A stretch of 64,000 nucleotides of DNA from Apoda limacodes. Taxonomy: Eukaryota > Arthropoda > Insecta > Lepidoptera > Limacodidae. The stretch covers positions 11,041,001-11,105,000 of the forward strand of contig OX291547.1 in the NCBI GenBank assembly GCA_946406115.1. Reading direction: 5' to 3'. The notes under the pieces are model-generated. The model searched no databases and had not been told where the DNA came from. It saw only the letters and a list, made by a program, of their open reading frames with translations. Positions 1 through 12,129 of this stretch are shown here, in pieces; the first letter of the stretch is position 1, and each line of letters opens with the position of its first letter. A program made the translations under genes and the position numbers.

Positions 1-1738
1 ATAAAGTTCCCCTATACACTCCAATTGGAAACTCGTTCCTTACATTCCGTCGAAGCGGAAAATCGAGAGTGATAAATGTTTTTCAGTTCGTGATGGCCGA
101 ACGTTTGGTTCAAATCTGCTAACGAATGAACGGACAGTTTTAATGGACTCGGCAAAGGAGCGAAATGGTTCTATAAATTTTGGACAAACATTTGAATATT
201 TATTGCAACTTTTGAGCAGATTTTAATGCCTTCTCTTTTTAATTTAGATGTTTGAATATTTAGTAGATACGAAGCGTTTGAACACTTTTCTTTTTTGAAA
301 ATAATGTTAAATGTGAAATGAGAACGTAATTAGCGCTTTTTTAGTAGTTCCTAAGTATGTAGGAATAGGTAATATAAGCATTTTTGTTAATATCGTTAAT
401 ATTTAGTAAAGCAGTTAAGAGGGCGATATAGGCCAGAAAGCTAATTTCTGTCATACTAACGATGTGTATTTAAATATACAAAAAATCATAATACAATTTC
501 ATATACATTACTATTAGATATATTTGTTATATACTTTCTTAGTAAATTATTCCATAAAGACGCCTTGAAACTTAATTTTTTTGTATGGGATTTAACGTTT
601 TTACCGTTTTGTAGTCACATTTTTTTAGTTTTTGCCACAACTTAGAGTCAATGCACTAGATAACAAGCTATTCTAATTATTCAATCAACTTTTATTACAA
701 TAAAATGCAATCCACGCTTTAAAACATTGCACAAGTGTTAGGACAGTGGTCACTTCCAGATTTTTTATTGCATTAAATACAATAAATGAAAGTCACTCAT
801 TTAGGTAATGCACTAGACACAAGCAAGTTTTATAACATATATTTTTTTCAATCTTTTAGGTGCTATAGTTCAGCCACAAAATTTGCACAAAAACGGCGTA
901 TTTACGCGGTCTAGCCTATACCCAGTCTTAACAGTCTTGTTGAATTAAGTGTGTGGATTACTTTACGTCCCTGATATAGTTAACAAACATACGTAAGTTA
1001 CAACGAATTAAGTTTTTATTTCTTTTGCGAACAACACGAAGCCATTTCCTAAACTAAAAACATTCCAATCAACACACATAGCATCATAAAAGCAGCAATG
1101 ATAGGAATAAAGACCTTTTATACCCGTCTTGAAAGAAGGCTATACCGACTTCTACAGCTGGGGTGGCAAGATTTATCGTTTCAGGACTGAAGTCGTTACA
1201 GCTGGCACCGAGGGGCTCGTCACAGTTGGGGAATGCAGCCTGCAACATTAAAGGGGACTATACATTCTCATGTAATATAACCACAGATCAGCAGATTATG
1301 GTCAGTGTTTTGAGGGAGTTTAGGGGGTAATTGGATTTTTTACGTGGATATTATTAAAGGACATTGGCTTACTTGGGTGAAAAAGAAAATAGGTATGTAT
1401 ATACAGCTGTTTGTATCGATGAAGGGTTATGTTTTTGCGCGTTTCTTATATGTATTTAAATTTCTTTATTACCTCGTATGTTATAAACAGGTGGATGTAG
1501 ATTTCTATAATTAAGGTATCATTAGATTTGTCTTGTTAGTCCAATTGTTCTTAGGTAGGTGAAGTCAAAAACATTAAAACGGTGGATTTTATGTGCGGAC
1601 TAAAAAAGTTTTTTTTTTCAAAACCTTCAAGTGGGGTATCAAAATAAAAAGCTTGAGGAAACCATTCCAAAAATATATGACACTTGTAATAGTGGAAGTC
1701 AAAAAAAAACTGGAACTATAAAATTTAAAAAATAATAC
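1..1738. other. AT-rich DNA, nothing recognised
   Basis: No open frame of useful length, RNA gene or known repeat was recognised. The most complex parts are 1-180 and about 1180-1340; neither gave a readable protein segment. Short homopolymer runs dominate 1560-1735. Confidence 0.6.
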
Positions 1739-1946
1739 AATTAAATAAATAAAAAACCCCTACTGCAAAAACAATAACAACTAAAAAGAACAACAACAAC
1801 AAAACAAGTGTACCAAAAACATACCAAATATTTAACAAATAGCTCCGCCTGCTTATAGTTAAATATTTAGTATGTTTTAGATGCACTTGTTTATTATTTT
1901 TTGGTTCTTAATGTTTTTGCAGTCGGGTTTTTTATTTATTAAATTA
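1739..1946. mobile_element. Fold-back MITE with long terminal inverted repeats
   Basis: The left arm starts with TTAAATAAATAAAAAACCCC then TACTGCAAAAAC. The right arm, read in reverse complement, gives the same series with CCCGACTGC. The arms stay alignable inward for about 90-100 bases, through AACAAGTG..ACATACCAAATATTTAAC, leaving a centre of only about 15-20 bases near 1845. This is the structure of a non-autonomous DNA transposon relic that can fold into one long hairpin. There is no coding capacity. The target duplication cannot be called because the outer flanks are AT-rich and ambiguous. Confidence 0.75.
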
Positions 1947-2935
1947 TATGTTTTTTTGTTCTAAATGTTTGTATACTTTCCTACTAGTGGACTGTTAGTA
2001 ATAATATAGTAAAATGATGAGTTTTAGATCTTAATCTTTTTTTCTTAAAATACGTTATGTCATTTATGGATGTCTGTCTGTCTGTCCTTTTATATCAGTG
2101 TTCTTTTTTAGATAATATCGATATACCTATTATTCAAGATACTTTATTTTTTACACCACAACAGCAACATAATCAACAACGCATGAATTGCATGAGGTCT
2201 ATATTTTTATTCAGAATGTTTTGCGCTCCAATTCTGCTATTTTTTGTAATTTTAATCTTAAATGCACAAATTTAGAGTTATATGGGAAAATAAAAAAAAA
2301 CACATATGTTTGTGGATATCTCCCACCACCCTGCTCTGAAGTGGCAAGGGAAAATTTATATTCCGCAACTCAAAACCAGCAATGTAACATATTTATTTTA
2401 TTTGATTGCAATCCTAATTACACGTGTTTTACTATCTACGGTGAACTATACAGCTTAGTTGTTAATACGCAATGAAAACAATGTCAATTATCGAACAAAA
2501 ACCACCAACTGCCTTCCTACACACTCTGAAATTTCGTACAGTCGACTTGATTTGCAAAGCTAGTTCACAACGCGTCAGTAAATAACGCAGACCGCACATT
2601 AGGAAATGAGATTTCGATAATATACTAGGAGATGTGTAAATAAATTTTATAGTCCGAGATAAAATCCATTACGAGTGGTTTACGAGAGGCACTCCCCTAA
2701 TGATGCGAGTTTTATGCAGGGGAGCCCGCTAGTACACTTAGTTATATTTATGTATTTAGTAGCACAATAAATAGTATTTCCTATTTTACTAATATTTATT
2801 TTCAAACTTAGTTTATCAAAGCAAGTTGGGTTGGTAATTCTGGAAACTAGAAAACATACAGTTGTGCCTTTTATTAAATACACTATACATAATTTCGGTA
2901 TCACCGAGTTAGCTGAAGCAAGAATAATCAAGCAA
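1947..2935. other. AT-rich DNA, nothing recognised
   Basis: The short frames here have a composition like their surroundings and no motif. A TCTG microrepeat lies near 2070. Confidence 0.5.
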
Positions 2936-3104
2936 TGATAAGGTAGCACAAAGCACATAATAATGTATGTATCTAAAATATATATTAATATAACACAAAG
3001 TACGAATGTATCTGGAATAAATGATAAGGTAGAACAAAGCACATATGTATGTATCTAAAATAAATGATATAATAACACAAAGCCCGTATGTATCTTAAAA
3101 AAAT
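2936..3104. repeat. Minisatellite of alternating ~42-bp monomers (two ~83-bp dimers)
   Basis: Four degenerate monomers share ACACAAAG or GCACAAAGCAC, followed by GTATGTATCTAAAATA. Monomers 1 and 3 begin GATAAGGTAG; monomers 2 and 4 begin ATAATAACACAAAG. The array is therefore two copies of an 83-bp dimer. Confidence 0.7.
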
Positions 3105-4320
3105 GCTGTCGAGAATATATAGTTATATGACAATTGTTATGTAAGTTTAGAAACTTTTAGTTAAAATGGAATTAATGATTTTTAACGTTTTATTGATTTG
3201 TTGTCACATTTTTATTTCTATTAATTATTGACTTTTATAATAAGACCCATTTGAGGGAGTGTGGGGTTTTTTCTCAAGTTATTTATATAAACGTTATAAC
3301 TGCATATAATTATTTTACATGACTTATTTTGTGAACACAAAATCAAGAAAACTATGAATATTAGGCTATTAAATATATTTTATTTTAATAATAAATTGCA
3401 GGCGAAATGTGTAGTCAGGTAAAAAAAAGAGAGAAACTATATTATGTAACATAATAGCATTTCTTATTTGAGCCTGAATGATAGTTTTCATAATTGTAAG
3501 TTTAGAAAATAAGACAAGTAAAAAGAAATAGGTTGTACAAACTATACAGAATGTTTATAAAAATGATTTTATTTAATGAAATGAATCTAGTTTTAAATAA
3601 AAAATTAATTGAATTTATATTTCTAATATTCCTATGTAATTTGGATAGAACATAAAATGGATAGAAAAATTAAATTACAACTGAAACAAATTAAAACATA
3701 CAAAAAACGAAGACTAAATATAGTCAAAAAAAAAAACGATTAAAAAACTAAATTTGCCCTGATATTAGTATGAATGCCTTAACTGATTTTCTTTGATAGT
3801 GTGCCTAAAGATCTTACAGCATTGTTACATTGATTTTTACCCATGATTTGCGCTGCTTGGTTGATTCTGCTAATGATGCAGCGCTTTTATCTTCTATGGC
3901 TATTTTTTTAAATGTAACGGTGCAAGGTTGTCGATGTATGTAGCGTTGGACACTTATGTATGTCCGAACTATCTAGGAAAACTACTTATCATAACTTTAC
4001 GTGCCATTATCACACACCAAGTTCCTAGGTTTAAACGGGGGACGTTTAAACACAAAAGCCTGATTTATTTAGTTTTGAAGATTAAAAATAATAAAAATAT
4101 GTTCATGATACCCTACATGCCAGCGTCATAAGATCATATGGGAAAAAGAATTACTTCTTTACCGTCCCAGCATTGGTCCCAATGTCACAGCATTATAATT
4201 CCTTCTATGGGCAGATACTAATGAAAGTTAAGATAAGCTAAGATAGAAAAAAATTGTATTATTCCCTCTGACTTGTATTATTGTGTCTTTATAAATAATT
4301 AAAATACAAAAAAACAGAAT
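3105..4320. other. AT-rich DNA, nothing recognised
   Basis: No gene was recognised. Two GTTTAAAC palindromes at 4029-4036 and 4044-4051 are separated by seven bases. Confidence 0.5.
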
Positions 4321-4324
4321 ATAT

Positions 4325-4383
4325 TTTATTCTACGGAAGCCTAACTTAATGCGTGACCGACACGCACTTGGCCGTTTTTTCAT
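4325..4383 (-). repeat. Family Z repeat fragment (head end)
   Basis: The reverse complement reads AAAACGGCCAAGTGCGTGTC, then CGCAT and a CTTCCGTAG end. This is a very short or internally deleted copy of the repeat seen complete at 21112-21712. Confidence 0.6.
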
Positions 4384-5908
4384 GGTTTCTCGCTTAAAAA
4401 TATTTTTATTGTATTTCAATTTCAATTCAATATTTGGTCATCAAAAAATTACATCTTTCAGTTTTGCGATTCCTACCATTTCCTAATCTTTTTAACGGTT
4501 ATTAGGTAGAAATAGCAATTTGACGATAAAATCGCCTGTATAATATTATTTGTACTAATCATATTCTTATGTTAAAGTTAAGTAAAATGGTATAAAACGG
4601 TTTAGACATTAGGATTATTACCTAGATAATTTGACAGAGAAAATGTCTTATTTATGAAAGTTAAAATGAGTTTCATTTCAGCTGAACTGAAGCCACAAAT
4701 TGGATTATAATATTAATAAGAATCTCCCAGTTCCTCCTATTCATACAGGCAGCGACTTGTGGCGAAAAAGTCTTTTATCCATAATTTAATATGAAACGTA
4801 TTACTTTTCTTCATCAAGACTTATAAAATGTTTATATTTGAGACATTTGTTGATTCGTGGAAAATGCTTAATTTTTCTTATTTAATAGTTTTCAGGGTAT
4901 TCTCCAACACGACAGTAATTCCTCTTTCTAACTCTAATTAAAAAACACCTAGAAGTAAAAAAAAAAATGGAACGCCTATATACGTTCAATTCTTTTAGTC
5001 TATCGTTTATAATATGGTAAAGTAACTAGTTGATCACTTTAATATTTTCCCTTACTCAGTATTCAAATATAGTTATTTTTATCAAGCCAGTTTTTTGAAA
5101 TTTTTAGAAAAAATTGCTGATACTGACTGACTGACTAAATGACTTACCCAAATCAAACCCTGGCACGAAGGATAAGCTAATACAAGCAATGACAACTGAT
5201 TTATTTGCGTAGTTCTTATATATATTCATGTCAAAAAGTAAAGTACAAAACCTATAAAGTATGTTACATTATATTATTTTGAAGTCACATACATTTTTTT
5301 TTAGAAATTGGGGTGCTGGTCAGATTTCCTGAAAGCTGTAGGATACCAATACCAGAAAAACAGTACGGGCATAACAGTACATATTGCACATATAAGTAAA
5401 TAGGATAAGACGACATGAAGTTAATAACTACGTCACCAATAGATTAATTTATGCAATTCTGTATTTTAATCCCCAAAAGAAAAGCAACAAAAAAATGAGT
5501 AGATATTTTCTCAAAAGGGCTTATCGAGCTATCTTAAAACTGCAAGGGAGATTTAAAATTGGTATTTAATGTCCAGTAACAATGAGCTACATCGTAACTA
5601 CAATGCAACAAAGTTTATTTACTAAACAATACTGCATCGCGTCCGCCAGCAATATATTTTGCTAATGTTTCCACAAACTTTGGAAATTTACTGTGCAACT
5701 TAACGATTAAAAAATTGCTGCACCAAGCATTTATTTTAGTCAGAATAAGTCTTTTAGGAAAACAAACAAATTGTTGTTATAATATCTGACTATTTATTGT
5801 TCCGGTCTATTTAAATAATTTAAAACAAGAGTCTAAGACTCAGTCTTCGGTGTTCAATGCAAATAACTGGCCAGGATCAGTAAATTTCATGACATCCGAA
5901 GACCACTT
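4384..5908. other. AT-rich DNA, nothing recognised
   Basis: No readable coding segment or known repeat was found. The stretch 5820-5908 is more complex and abuts the 3' end of the LINE relic that follows. Confidence 0.5.
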
Positions 5909-7082
5909 TTTATTACGGTCCGCATGATAATTATCGGTCACCGTAGCCTATATACGCTTGCAACACCAGGGGTATCGATCACGCGTTTTCAAACCTTTAG
6001 AAATCTAATAACTTCTTTCTTGAAGAACCACATACCGTAGTCCTTGGAGAAAATCTTGGCAGGTAGCTCATTTCACAACCCAAGCATTCGCGCGAGGAAG
6101 TTTCTCTGAAGCCGTACTATACGCGACCATTTCGGTTCTAAAGTGTGAAAATGAATTCCCTGCCGGTAGCGAGTGGTTCAATGGCAGAAAGTAGCCGTGG
6201 GCATCATTTCGGAAAATCTCTCAGAACACAACCCATTGTACAAGCGGTAGAACACACACAGGGAGGCAAAGTATCTCCTCAGACTTAAGGTTCGAAAAGT
6301 CAAGTGAGCTTGGAATCGTCGACGATTCTCATAGCCCGTCGTTGAACCGAGTCAAAAGGGTCGAGCTGCTATCCACCTGCCCAGAGGTGGCAGTAGTACT
6401 CTATATGAGGCCGGACTTGCGATTTATAAAGCAGCAACCCTTGGCCCGACGTGAAGTACTGCTTAGCTCTGTTGATAACACCAAGTTTTTTGAACGCCAG
6501 CTTCAGCTTGTTTTGCAGATGATCTCGGAACTGAACAACGCTGGAGATGTCAACACCAATGATCCCAATTTTCTTGGAGATGGGGAAAGGAGTGTTCCGG
6601 AATTGTGGGACCACAGTAAACGCGGTTTTCTTAGCGGCCAACGTGCAGACTTGTGTTTTTGTAGGGTTGAATCGGATCAAGTTTTCCCGTCCCCAGTCAG
6701 AGACCTTGGACAGAGTGATCTTGATTTGAGACACAAGTTCTTCACAGTTTTCCTCCACAACAGAACGAGGGTTGGACGACCCGTGTTATAAGCGTCTCCA
6801 GTACTGTCATCTGCATAGCAAAGTATGTTGTTGATTTCCAACATGTCGTTGACACAGCATGATTGATTGAGCGTAGGAGACAGCACAGAGTCTTGCGGGA
6901 CACCAGCATTAATGTACATGCTATCACAGCAACTACCGTCAACTACGGCTCGTATGCGGCTGCCGGACAAAATGAAGCCACCCATTTGCACAAACCCTCG
7001 GTAACATGGCAACTTTGATAGAAGACCCCGGTGCCAGACCCGGTCGAATGCCTTCGCTTAGTCCAGGCTACATGCCAATGGC
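5909..7082 (-). pseudogene. LINE family G relic, RT to 3' end (Jockey/CR1-like)
   Basis: This is a 5'-truncated, broken copy of a non-LTR retrotransposon reverse transcriptase without RNase H. On the minus strand, near 7012-6780, it encodes VDGSCCDSMYINAGVPQDSV and then CYADDSTGD, the catalytic YADD box. A second frame (6758-6369) holds KVSDWGRENLIRFNPTKTQV and a connector with YKSQVRPHIEYYCHLWAG. The last part, 6340-5960, reads like the C-terminal LWNELPAKVFSKDY..FFKKEVIRF seen in other copies, with stops. Frame changes between the blocks make it non-functional. The 3' tail is short and lacks a clear poly-A. The best parallel is the copy at 56634-57990. The clade call is from memory of lepidopteran LINEs. 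Confidence 0.8.
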
Positions 7083-8040
7083 TTAACATATGAAATATAA
7101 TAAATAATAAAAAAATATAAAATTGAGACCTCGCGAAATCGATAATGTTAAAAATATCTTAATATACTCGCCTTTTGACCTTATTTGTATTATTTTAGAA
7201 ATTCTGTACAAATATTAAGTCTTTGAAGTCGTATCTATAATAATTATAGGTAGGTTACTCACTTTATCGTTAAAATCTGCGTGGAAAAGCCTAAACATAA
7301 TGACACTGTAAGAAATTCGGTTCGTACTTACTATTTTATGCATTAGTGATCCGTTAATAACACTTTAGTTTATTTTTGATACTATTGCATTAAAGATAAT
7401 ATTTTGTTTTATGTTATTTAAAAGATAATTTACTATAGCTTGTTTAATTATTAAATACAACAAGAATAAAAAACTTTCAAATATAAATTTTGTTTTTATA
7501 ATTTTAAAATGCGCATGAATGTGAAAACACTCATTTATTTGGAATTACGTAGTAGGTACATCAGTTTGGTTGTTTTTGCTATAAAGATATTACTTTTGCT
7601 AAATAAACTTAAAGTTTATAACTAAAAAACACGAGTCACTCCACCAGTGACGTAAGATGCCTAAATTTAAATAGGTAAGTACTTCTGAGCGGCCGATTTA
7701 TTGACTACATGCTGACATACAAAAGACGCTCAACCTATTTCAGAGACTTATAATGTTGTTATCATGTTATCAATACTTAAATATATTTAATAGATATATT
7801 TCAATCAATCCTTGAATAACTGAGTCAAAAATTATTTTGAGTGAATAAATTATGCCGTGGTTATTTTAGAGTTCTGTGGCTTTTATTTAAAATTCCAGTG
7901 CTTATTTTGTATTAACAGTTTGTTCTGTTTACAAACAACAAGCAACGTTTATGTATAAATATATCGTTCATGATATGCCTATCTATTGACACGTAATATT
8001 TTTTCTGTTTAATTTTTCTAAATTCATTTAGTGACTTTCG
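7083..8040. other. AT-rich DNA, nothing recognised
   Basis: Low-complexity AT-rich sequence with no supported feature. Confidence 0.5.
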
Positions 8041-8303
8041 ATGTATATATTTTAACAAAGTTTTACGAAAGCGTGTTAAGAATTGTGCAGCGAAGGCCCA
8101 TGAATAGCGAATTACGAAGAAATAAGCAGGACATGACGCGCAATGTCTGAGGATAAACACCAAATCTGCCGCCCAATCTTGGGACTTAAAAACGAGGACG
8201 CGCGGTAACGCCCGCGCCACGATACGATATAATATAATTGACTTTGACTCTGGCAAATGCATAAATGGTCTGCTAAGACCGTGCGAGCCCATTATAATAT
8301 TAA
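8041..8303 (+). repeat. Candidate retroelement 3' end with poly-A
   Basis: This block is clearly more GC-rich than its surroundings, with CGCGCGGTAACGCCCGCGCC near 8198. It ends TTATAATATTAAAAAAAAAA, resembling the TAGTGGTATTAAAAAAAAAA tail of family G. The minus strand has a 134-codon open frame with no recognisable motif; I do not call it a gene. It could instead be the tail of an unrelated LINE or SINE. Confidence 0.35.
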
Positions 8304-8724
8304 AAAAAAAAAACATATTTTTTTATATATATATAGAAGTGTGAGATGTCAAATTCGCTATTAACAAAGTAAGTATTTTAAGCCGAATAGTTTTACTATG
8401 CGCCGTATAATGTTTAATATTATAGTAATATAACTAGGTAAACACATCGCTGCAAGGATAATAAATATGAAATTTTAGGAAGTTATTCAATTTACCTGGG
8501 ACGGTAATTTGACGTTGTATGGAACTTTATTCACGTTTCCGACGGAGTTCGTGATCCTTATCTGACAACTGCGAGATATAAAATGCATTTCAGAAATTTC
8601 AATATTACGTGCCGTGGATCTAATATCAAATGCAATAAAGCGAAAAGTTCCTTAATGACTTCCATTATGAGATGAGCCGTGGGTTTTATTAAAAATGTTA
8701 GTGTCAAAAGATGACAAGACAGAT

Positions 8725-8975
8725 TTTTATTTATAATAATAATAATAATTTATAATAATAATAATAATAATAATAATACCAAACAAAGCAAAGCTTGTAT
8801 TATGAAAACCAGACAATGGTTAAAAATACTTATATACTTTTTTTTGTAAATATATACATATCATACATATGATGCACCCAGACTCAAGACAAACACAAAT
8901 ATTTGTTCAGTGCGGGAATACAACCCACACTCTCTGCACAGCAGCTGACCCCACTGCCAACTAAGTTGCGAGGGA
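8725..8975 (-). mobile_element. tRNA-derived SINE (family a) with (TTA)n tail
   Basis: Read on the minus strand it starts near 8975 with TAGTTGGCAGTGGGGTCAGC, an A-box-like stretch. The B-box-like GTGGGTTGTATTCCCGCACT follows, then TTTGTGTTTGTCTTGAGTCT, GTCTGGTTTTCATAATACAAGC and TTTGCTTTGTTTGG. It closes with the (ATT)n run visible on the plus strand at 8731-8782. Order and sequence match the copy at 60869-61135, so the microsatellite is the SINE tail. Confidence 0.8.
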
Positions 8976-9009
8976 GTATAAAAGAGAGTTTACTTTATGA
9001 CAGTACAAA

Positions 9010-9420
9010 GCTGTTAAAATAAAAGAGGCAGTTTTCTTCGGCGAAGTCATTTAATGGGTTACCTAGTGGTAAATCTTGAGCTCCTCTGTTAAGCCATAAG
9101 TCCTATTTGTTTATGATATGACACATGATAGCATTCGAGAAGTCAGAATCTTGCCTGAAAATTTCAACAGTCGAGTAAACAATGTCAGCCAATTCACACT
9201 GAGCCAAAGCGGTGCACTAAGCCTCCTTTCCGTGTCCCTAAAGGGTTTAAACAACGGCAGATACAATCTACACAGATTAATTACATACAGGCTATAAGAT
9301 AACCCTACTTCGTTATATTTTTCCCTATAGAATCTTAATAACTCTCTAATAAGACTTCTAATAAAATTTAGAGTGAATCTTCTGATCGCCAATACTCCTT
9401 TACTTAATGTTTTCAACATG
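9010..9420. other. Higher-complexity block, possible relic, unrecognised
   Basis: This stretch has less homopolymer and more balanced composition than its flanks. Open frames exist on both strands: minus 9419-9111 with 102 codons, and plus about 9085-9297. Neither shows a motif I recognise. It could be a decayed repeat or chance openness. Confidence 0.2.
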
Positions 9421-9611
9421 TTAAACCATGATAATGTAGGTTATACATGAACAGCATTTGTATTTTACACTTGAAATAAGAATGGTACCGAACGTATTGA
9501 GAATACTAATAAAGTCGATATTGAATAATAAAATGTGATAATATTATATAACTAAAAATTATGTTATGAGTTTATTATAAATGGATTATAATCTAGTTCA
9601 GTAGTCAAGCT

Positions 9612-9752
9612 CCAGAAAATATTATCATGCAAATGCTCTTCCAACCAATTTATTTTCTTTGTCATCAGAATTCTAATGGCAGGTAGACGTCTTCAGTCGA
9701 GCGAGACGTTTATTCTTTAGGGAATGTTTGCATCGCTGGAATTAAGAGACGT
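9612..9752. repeat. Paired repeat P, copy 1
   Basis: About 140 bp match 17702-17843 in the same orientation. Shared blocks include ATGCAAATGCTCTTCCAACC, TTTCTTTGTCATCAG, GAGACGTTTATTCT/TAGACGTTTATTCT and GGGAATGTTTGCATCGCTG. No coding frame is kept. The element contains the octamer ATGCAAAT, a POU-factor site in animals, but nothing here shows that it is used. Confidence 0.75.
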
Positions 9753-9762
9753 GCTATTACAT

Positions 9763-10435
9763 CCACTTATGTAGATGCAGAAAATATTAGAAAACTCAAT
9801 TACAAAATTACACTTTAACTACTTCATCAAGAAAGGTTTCGTCATATTCAATGAATATTTACTTATTTCTTTGTTAAGTAGTGAGAATAAATGGTGATAG
9901 CTTTTCTCTTGTAAATGAAGTCGTATATATGTACACATGTATATGTATATTATTTAAATCTCGGAAAAGTTTATGGTCGGTTTATGTTTTCCGGAAATGA
10001 TAAACTGAAAAATATGACTCTTCCTGACATCTATTGGCGATTAGTAACACTATTATTTTTACTGACACAGCAACACTAAAGCTACTTGACAATAGATGGC
10101 ATTGTTAAAAAAAATGAGCAAAGCTTGGTCATCCAGGTAGCTACTTAAGATCGCATAACGCCATGAAATTGGAAGTTATTAATTGATAGAATCAGACAAT
10201 AATTTCCAAAAATCCATACTTTTAACACGGACTTAAAATTAAAAAGCTTAAAAAGCTTATAATAAGATGTTTCTCCGTTTGCGAGTCAGCTAAAACAATT
10301 ATATTTATTTTAGTTTCGCCCCAACATAAGGCATCCTCCAGAGACGCAGTTGTTTGAGTTTTGTTTTATCAACACTCCTCAATGCAGAATCATGCGTTCA
10401 CTTTACCCTTAGTACCTACCTATCTGTCAGTGGCT
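9763..10435. other. AT-rich DNA, nothing recognised
   Basis: No feature was supported between the paired repeat and the family X copies. Confidence 0.5.
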
Positions 10436-10439
10436 CGTT

Positions 10440-10915
10440 AATTTTAAACGTTTGTCGATCTTTAAACTCATCAAGCGCCAGCAATGCGACAAAAAATCGC
10501 ATGCGGATTTAAATTTGTAGTTTGCTACGTAGTTGTGTTTTATACTTATATGGAACCCCACGCACTGCAAACTAAACAACCGTAGATCTAGAAATGTTTT
10601 TACTACGCGTTTTAAAGACAAAGGTTTTTTAAAAATATATTTATTAATATTCTCCATCTCTAATGCTTTTTGTAAATGTCAGGGTCAATAAATCATGACA
10701 AGTGGAAATTAATCTGTTGCATTGCGATTTTGAAAACGCACCGCAACTCGCTGTACTGTAGTGCGCGCTAAGCCGAATGTTGAATGTTGTCAACTGAAGT
10801 ACGCGACATATTAGTTAGCACGTAATAAAACAAGAAACTAAGATTTATCGTATATTATTTGGTATCTTATTAACAGTAGTGTCTCCACCACACAGAAACT
10901 TACATTGCGTACAGT
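10440..10915 (-). repeat. Family X repeat, copy X1
   Basis: The reverse complement is colinear with 12950-13470. It runs through TTTCTGTGTGGTGGAGACAC, ATACGATA, GTTGACAACATT, GTTGCGGTGCGTTTTCAAAA and GTGCGTGGGGTTCC, ending near CCGCATGCGATT..TCGCATTGC. It lacks the first ~100 bases of the family and meets copy X2 head to head. No coding capacity was seen. Confidence 0.7.
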
Positions 10916-10924
10916 GTTGAACAG

Positions 10925-11400
10925 ATCGGTCCCATTTTAATTAGTAAGGATTAATCCAAGAAAACCAGAATTAAGTGAGAAAATGTTTTTAAGTTTTGTC
11001 GTTATGATTATTTAGACGAGTTCCTATTGATATTTACGTCTAGACTAGCCATGTTAATTTCTGCGTAGCATAGGCACCACTGTGAATAATACTAACAGAA
11101 CAATATACGATAGAATTATCGTTCCGCATTTTAACTTATGTGATGTGCGTTTTAGTTCACAAACTCGACATTCTAAGGCTGGGTGCACTGCGGTGTGTTG
11201 CGGTGCGTATTCAAAACGCATCAGATTTCGTGCGCGCTTTAAATTTGAATTGTACAGAATTTAATAGGGATTATTGGCCGTATCGTGGAACAAACACACA
11301 AATAAAAAACGTAAAGACCAATTTAGAATTTTGCTACAAATTACTTATTTTAATTACTGTAAGACTGTGAGCGGTGATCATAATTAACGTGTAGAGAAAC
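10925..11400 (+). repeat. Family X repeat, copy X2
   Basis: It begins CGGTCCCATTTTAATTAGTA and runs through GTGAGAAAATGTTTT, TTATTTAGACGAG, CTAGCCATGTTAATTTCTGC and GGCACCACTGTGAAT. GGTGTGTTGCGGTGCG and a diverged 3' part follow. It is the same family as X1, X3 (12840-13500) and X4 (33225-33605). No terminal repeat identifies the transposon class. Confidence 0.7.
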
Positions 11401-11865
11401 TTTTAAGTTTTATTTATTAGTTTCAAAAAAGCAGATACCAAAAAAGGTAATTCATGAATAGGTCAGGGATTTTTAAATATTTTTTTTTAAACTTAAATTA
11501 ATAAGAACCCTTCATTGTCATTGGAGTTAGTTAATTCTATAACAAAACGGAAGATATCCGTTAGGGTGGCTCCTCGCCAACTGCGAAGCGGGCAGTGATT
11601 CATTTCATTCGCGGTGCCTACTAGCTAATTCTCTTATTTACAAATTATACTTTGGTTGAATATTTTATTTTAGAAAATTTTAGTTAACAATCAATATAAA
11701 TGGGTTGGATATTTAAATGGTTATGTTAAGAATCATAGGTTGCTTGTAGTTGTAAAAAATATTAAATTTGAATGACTTTTATATTTTGTTTCTGTTGATA
11801 AAATACACTAACTAACTATAGCTTATTTTTGTTATAATACGTATATATCAACTACTTAAGGAACT

Positions 11866-11905
11866 AGTCTTAATACAGGAGCCGTGGATCAGAGGTGACC
11901 TTTCT
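11866..11905 (+). pseudogene. Tiny LINE endonuclease relic
   Basis: In one frame these bases read LIQEPWIRGD. This is the conserved N-terminal endonuclease motif of I/LOA/R1-type LINEs and nearly matches ALIQEPWIRGN of the intact ORF2 at 29254-32919. The similarity stops within a few codons on either side. It is either a remnant of a related element or chance; the ten-residue match makes chance unlikely. Confidence 0.5.
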
Positions 11906-12129
11906 TCACTTCACTTGCATCAGTGTTTTGATACACACCCTTTACCTCGCCTTACCTGTGAAAGAAAGAACACATTTTATTAATGACACTTACAATTACA
12001 TAGATTATAGATTGCCTTCTGGCATTGTATACATTATGTCAAAAAATTAAGGGGGTATTGTTAGATTGGCACAACTGTTTTCCATTCTAGCGCGGAGTTT
12101 GAGATACACCTATTATTTAGATTAAATAC

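Noticed and set aside
2680..3042. 120-codon minus-strand frame
   Set aside because: It runs through the minisatellite at 2936 and has no domain; its composition follows the repeat.
7912..8316. 134-codon minus-strand frame
   Set aside because: No motif; it overlaps a block ending in poly-A on the plus strand, so it is more likely repeat sequence.
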